64,000 nt of DNA. Source: Bacteroidetes bacterium RIFCSPLOWO2_12_FULL_37_12. Its GTDB lineage: Bacteria > Bacteroidota > Bacteroidia > 2-12-FULL-37-12. The DNA lies in contig MEPC01000017.1 in NCBI GenBank assembly GCA_001769655.1, forward strand, positions 26,157 through 90,156. Reading direction: 5' to 3'. Under the pieces are notes generated by a model that saw only the letters and a list, made by a program, of their open reading frames with translations, was not told where the DNA came from and did no database searches. Of the stretch, positions 61,018 to 64,000 are shown in pieces. How positions within the stretch are numbered: position 1 is the stretch's first letter; every line of letters begins with the position of its first letter. A program made the translations under genes and the position numbers.

Positions 61018-61779
61018 ATGAAAGATTTTACTCAAATTCTGAATTTCTGTACAAAAGGCATTTTCAACTCAGCGCTTTGCATTATTGTCAATACCCATGG
61101 ATCTACTCCCCGGAAAACCGGTTCAAAAATGATTGTCTTTGAAAGCGGAGAAATTTATGGAACCATCGGAGGAGGGGAGTTGGAAAAAAAGGTAATTGAA
61201 TCGGCGCTTGAAGTAATTAAAACAAAAAAACCGGTAATTTGCAAACACGAATTGCTTCAGGACCACGGAATGTGTTGCGGAGGAACTGTAGAAATTTATA
61301 TTGAACCCATCCAAAAAATCATGAATTTATATATTTTCGGCGCAGGTCATATTGGCAAAACGCTTGCCCGTTTCGCATCGGAACTTGATTTTAGTGTCAC
61401 ACTTATTGATGAAAGAGAGGACGCATTTAATCCTATTGAGAATAAGGACATAAAAATTATTCATAAAAATCACCATCTTGCTTTCAAACAACTTGAGTTT
61501 GCTAAAAACACGTTTATTGCTATTATTACCCATTCACATTTGTATGACCGTGAGATTCTTGCTTATTGCCTGAAACACCCTTTTGCTTATCTGGGAATGA
61601 TAGGGAGCCAGCGTAAAGTAAAGATGACTGGAAAAATGTTTTTGAGCGGCAATATTGCCGGCGAAGAAGAATTAAAAAGAATAGATATGCCCATGGGGAT
61701 AGATATAAAAGCACAAACACCCGAAGAAATTGCGATTAGTATTCTGGCGAAGATGATACGGGTGAGGGCGGAATTATAA
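61018..61779 (+). CDS. xdhC: XdhC/CoxI family protein
   Basis: IVNTHGSTPRKTGSKMIV, GTIGGGELEK, GMCCGGTVEIYIEP, YLGMIGSQRK. Confidence 0.92.
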   Translation: MKDFTQILNFCTKGIFNSALCIIVNTHGSTPRKTGSKMIVFESGEIYGTIGGGELEKKVIESALEVIKTKKPVICKHELLQDHGMCCGGTVEIYIEPIQKIMNLYIFGAGHIGKTLARFASELDFSVTLIDEREDAFNPIENKDIKIIHKNHHLAFKQLEFAKNTFIAIITHSHLYDREILAYCLKHPFAYLGMIGSQRKVKMTGKMFLSGNIAGEEELKRIDMPMGIDIKAQTPEEIAISILAKMIRVRAEL

Positions 61780-61792
61780 AAGGAAGACGGAA

Positions 61793-61832
61793 GACCTCAC
61801 CCCAATTCCTCTCCAAAAAGTGGAGAGGGGTG
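61793..61832 (+). repeat. CCTCACCCC/GGAGAGGGG repeat copy 6
   Basis: gacctcaccccaattcctctccaaaaagtggagaggggtg. Confidence 0.9.
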
Positions 61833-61866
61833 AGAAATTTGTTGAATTTTTATACTGTTCATTTGA

Positions 61867-61892
61867 AAATCAAAATTTTCATGTAAGTTTGA
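61867..61892 (+). promoter_or_regulatory. Duplicated 26-bp promoter-like element, copy 2
   Basis: Identical 26 bp; TTTG 18 bp upstream of TAAGTTTG fits -33/-7 spacing; precedes xdhA. Confidence 0.6.
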
Positions 61893-61917
61893 TGTACCAT
61901 TTTAGGGCACAGCTATT

Positions 61918-63519
61918 TTGTCAGCAAAAAACTCTATATCATTCATCCTCGGAGAAGAAACCATTCACCTCTCTTTTACGAAAGAGGCGCCCTTCTCCCC
62001 TACTACTACTTTGCTCAACTACCTCCGCCAATTACCCAGCAGGAAAGGCACCAAAGAGGGCTGTGCCGAAGGGGATTGCGGCGCCTGTACGGTGGTTCTT
62101 GGCGAATTAACTAATGATAAGAAAATAAAATACACCGCCGTTGATTCCTGTCTTGTTTTTTTGCCGATGCTTAATGGGAAATGGGTGATTACTGTAGAAG
62201 ACCTGAAAGATGATTCAAATAATGCTATTGAAAACATTATTAGTGACACTATCGAATTGTCTGAAAATGAAAACTTATCCACACTTCATCCTGTTCAGAA
62301 ATCCATGGTAGAAAATCATGGTGCACAATGCGGTTTCTGTACGCCGGGAATTGTCATGTCGTTAGTCGGACTGTATAAAAATAAGCCAAATCCTGCAAAA
62401 AATGTCATTGAGGATGCTTTAACCGGGAATCTTTGCCGTTGCACCGGTTACAGACCTATCATTACAGCGGCTTTTCAATCCTGTTCTCTTTACGCCAAAG
62501 ATAAATTTGATTCTCTGGAGAAGAAAATAATTCCTGAATTAATTTCATTGAATAAAAGCAGAAAACCGCTTTATTTTCCGAATAGTGACACTCCTTACCA
62601 TAAAGTATTCCACCTTGATGATGCCTTAAAACTACGGGCTAAATTTCCCAAAGCTATTCTCTTATCGGGTGCCACTGATCTGGCATTGAAGGTAACAAAA
62701 AAATTTGAAAATCTGCCCGAAATCATTGATATCAGTGAAGTAAAAGAATTAAAACATATAAAAAAGTATAATAACCGGATTGAAATTGGGGCGGCAGTGA
62801 CACTCTCTGCATTGAAAGATTTTATTGAAAATAATCCTAAAAGGAATAATAGAAAAATCAGAAAACACCCAAAATATGATGGAGAAGAGTGGAAGAATAC
62901 GTTTTTGGCATTGCATAATCAACTATGTGTTTTTGGCTCTTTGCAAATAAGAAATCTTGCCACTCTGGGAGGAAATATCGGAACTGCCTCCCCTATCAGT
63001 GATCTAATTTCAGTTTTAATGGCATATAATGCTGAAATAATTCTACAAAACAAAAATAAAATACGTACCCTGAAACTGGAACATTTTGTAGTTGGCTATA
63101 GAAAAACAGCTATTAAACCCGGAGAGCTAATAAGCAAAATTGTAATTCCTATTCCTTCCTCTAACCTTTCTTTATATGCTATTAAAATCTCTAATCGTAA
63201 ACACCTTGATATTGCTACAGTAAATGCAGGATTTCGCTTATTGCTGAATGATAAAAAAGTTATTGAAGAGATTGCGCTATTCTACGGTGGCATGTCCGCA
63301 TGGACAAAACGGGCAGTGAAAACAGAAAATTTTCTAAAGGGTAAAATCTGGAGTAAAGAAACTATCGAAAAGGCGATGGATTTCCTACCTGAAGATTTTA
63401 CTCCCATTTCAGATGCAAGATCCAGCACTGAATTCCGCACGATGGTTGCTAAGAACTTATTGTTGAAATTTTATTATACAAACAACACACTCTCTCCATG
63501 TATCACGAAAGTGCCATAA
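61918..63519 (+). CDS. xdhA: Xanthine dehydrogenase small subunit (2Fe-2S + FAD)
   Basis: GCAEGDCGACTVVLGE, GAQCGFCTPGIVMSL, GNLCRCTGYRPI; apparent TTG start in the supplied ORF. Confidence 0.93.
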   Translation: MSAKNSISFILGEETIHLSFTKEAPFSPTTTLLNYLRQLPSRKGTKEGCAEGDCGACTVVLGELTNDKKIKYTAVDSCLVFLPMLNGKWVITVEDLKDDSNNAIENIISDTIELSENENLSTLHPVQKSMVENHGAQCGFCTPGIVMSLVGLYKNKPNPAKNVIEDALTGNLCRCTGYRPIITAAFQSCSLYAKDKFDSLEKKIIPELISLNKSRKPLYFPNSDTPYHKVFHLDDALKLRAKFPKAILLSGATDLALKVTKKFENLPEIIDISEVKELKHIKKYNNRIEIGAAVTLSALKDFIENNPKRNNRKIRKHPKYDGEEWKNTFLALHNQLCVFGSLQIRNLATLGGNIGTASPISDLISVLMAYNAEIILQNKNKIRTLKLEHFVVGYRKTAIKPGELISKIVIPIPSSNLSLYAIKISNRKHLDIATVNAGFRLLLNDKKVIEEIALFYGGMSAWTKRAVKTENFLKGKIWSKETIEKAMDFLPEDFTPISDARSSTEFRTMVAKNLLLKFYYTNNTLSPCITKVP

Positions 63520-64000
63520 AACACGTAACCGGTGAATCCGTTTATATTGATGATATTCCAATGCCGGATACCCTTCTCTATGGAAAAGTTGTGTTTAGTC
63601 CTTACGCAAAAGCGAATATTTTATCAGTGGATTTCAGAAAAGCGCTTTCTTTAAAAGGAGTTCACGCCATTTTAAATTATAAAGATATTCCCGGGCATAA
63701 CCAACTGGGTCCCGTTATTCCGGATGAGCCATGCCTTGCTGAAAAGGAAGTAAGTTTTATAGGGCAAGCCATTTTGTTAATTGCCGCTGAAAGCGAAAAA
63801 ATTTGTAGAGATGCAGAAAAATTAATTAAAATCCGGTTTGAAGAAAAGGATCCCATCTTAACGCTGGAGGATGCCATTAAAAAGAAAAGTTTTTTGTCTA
63901 CTCCCCGCATAATACGAAGAGGAGAACCTGAAAAAATTTTAAAATCCTGCGCTCATAGTATCAAAGGTGAGTTACGAACGGGAGGACAAGAACACTGGTA
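63498..64000 (+). CDS. xdhB: Xanthine dehydrogenase molybdopterin-binding subunit (3' truncated by window edge)
   Basis: MYHESAIKHVTGESVYIDDIPMPDTLLYGKVVFSPYAKANILSVD...; overlaps xdhA by 22 nt; not in the ORF track because it runs off the window. Confidence 0.9.
   Translation, partial: MYHESAIKHVTGESVYIDDIPMPDTLLYGKVVFSPYAKANILSVDFRKALSLKGVHAILNYKDIPGHNQLGPVIPDEPCLAEKEVSFIGQAILLIAAESEKICRDAEKLIKIRFEEKDPILTLEDAIKKKSFLSTPRIIRRGEPEKILKSCAHSIKGELRTGGQEHW

Noticed and set aside
61820-62110. 96-aa ORF overlapping the xdhA start
   Set aside because: Out of frame with the recognisable 2Fe-2S domain; begins in the repeat.

Overview
This 64 kb window comes from an AT-rich Bacteroidota genome. The evidence is the lineage-typical gene content (SprA, T9SS sorting-domain proteins, a PD40/OmpA protein, DUF4837, DUF6438) and recurring TAnnTTTG promoter elements. 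About 40 CDSs are supportable. They include a (Fe-S)-binding oxidoreductase (5' truncated), an MlaE-type permease, a TPR/PD40/OmpA lipoprotein, PurM-like, cyclophilin, RmuC, an 8-heme cytochrome c, two tandem TonBs, GcvH, SprA, RuvA, malic enzyme, and an AAA/PD-(D/E)XK protein. Further along are Fbp, GatB, Tgt, CopA, a sigma-54 response regulator divergent from a PAS kinase, and XdhC/XdhA/XdhB (last truncated). No rRNA, tRNA or CRISPR was recognised. The most unusual signals are non-coding or DNA-level. (1) A near-palindrome AGTGWCACT occurs about 15 times by eye, all inside CDSs, in four frame/strand readings, resembling the cyanobacterial HIP1 phenomenon. (2) Two loci carry exactly 11-bp-phased TAATAC/(T,C)ATTAC arrays that invert orientation without losing phase; one lies between a divergent sigma-54 regulator and a histidine kinase. 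(3) Other intergenic palindromic microsatellites have unrelated sequences and 7-8 bp units. (4) An internally deleted IS200-like transposase relic sits beside 63-bp direct repeats and an inverted copy. (5) A CCTCACCCC...GGAGAGGGG repeat family supplies the C-terminus of Fbp and the stop codon of CopA. All counts were made by reading and need a computed check.
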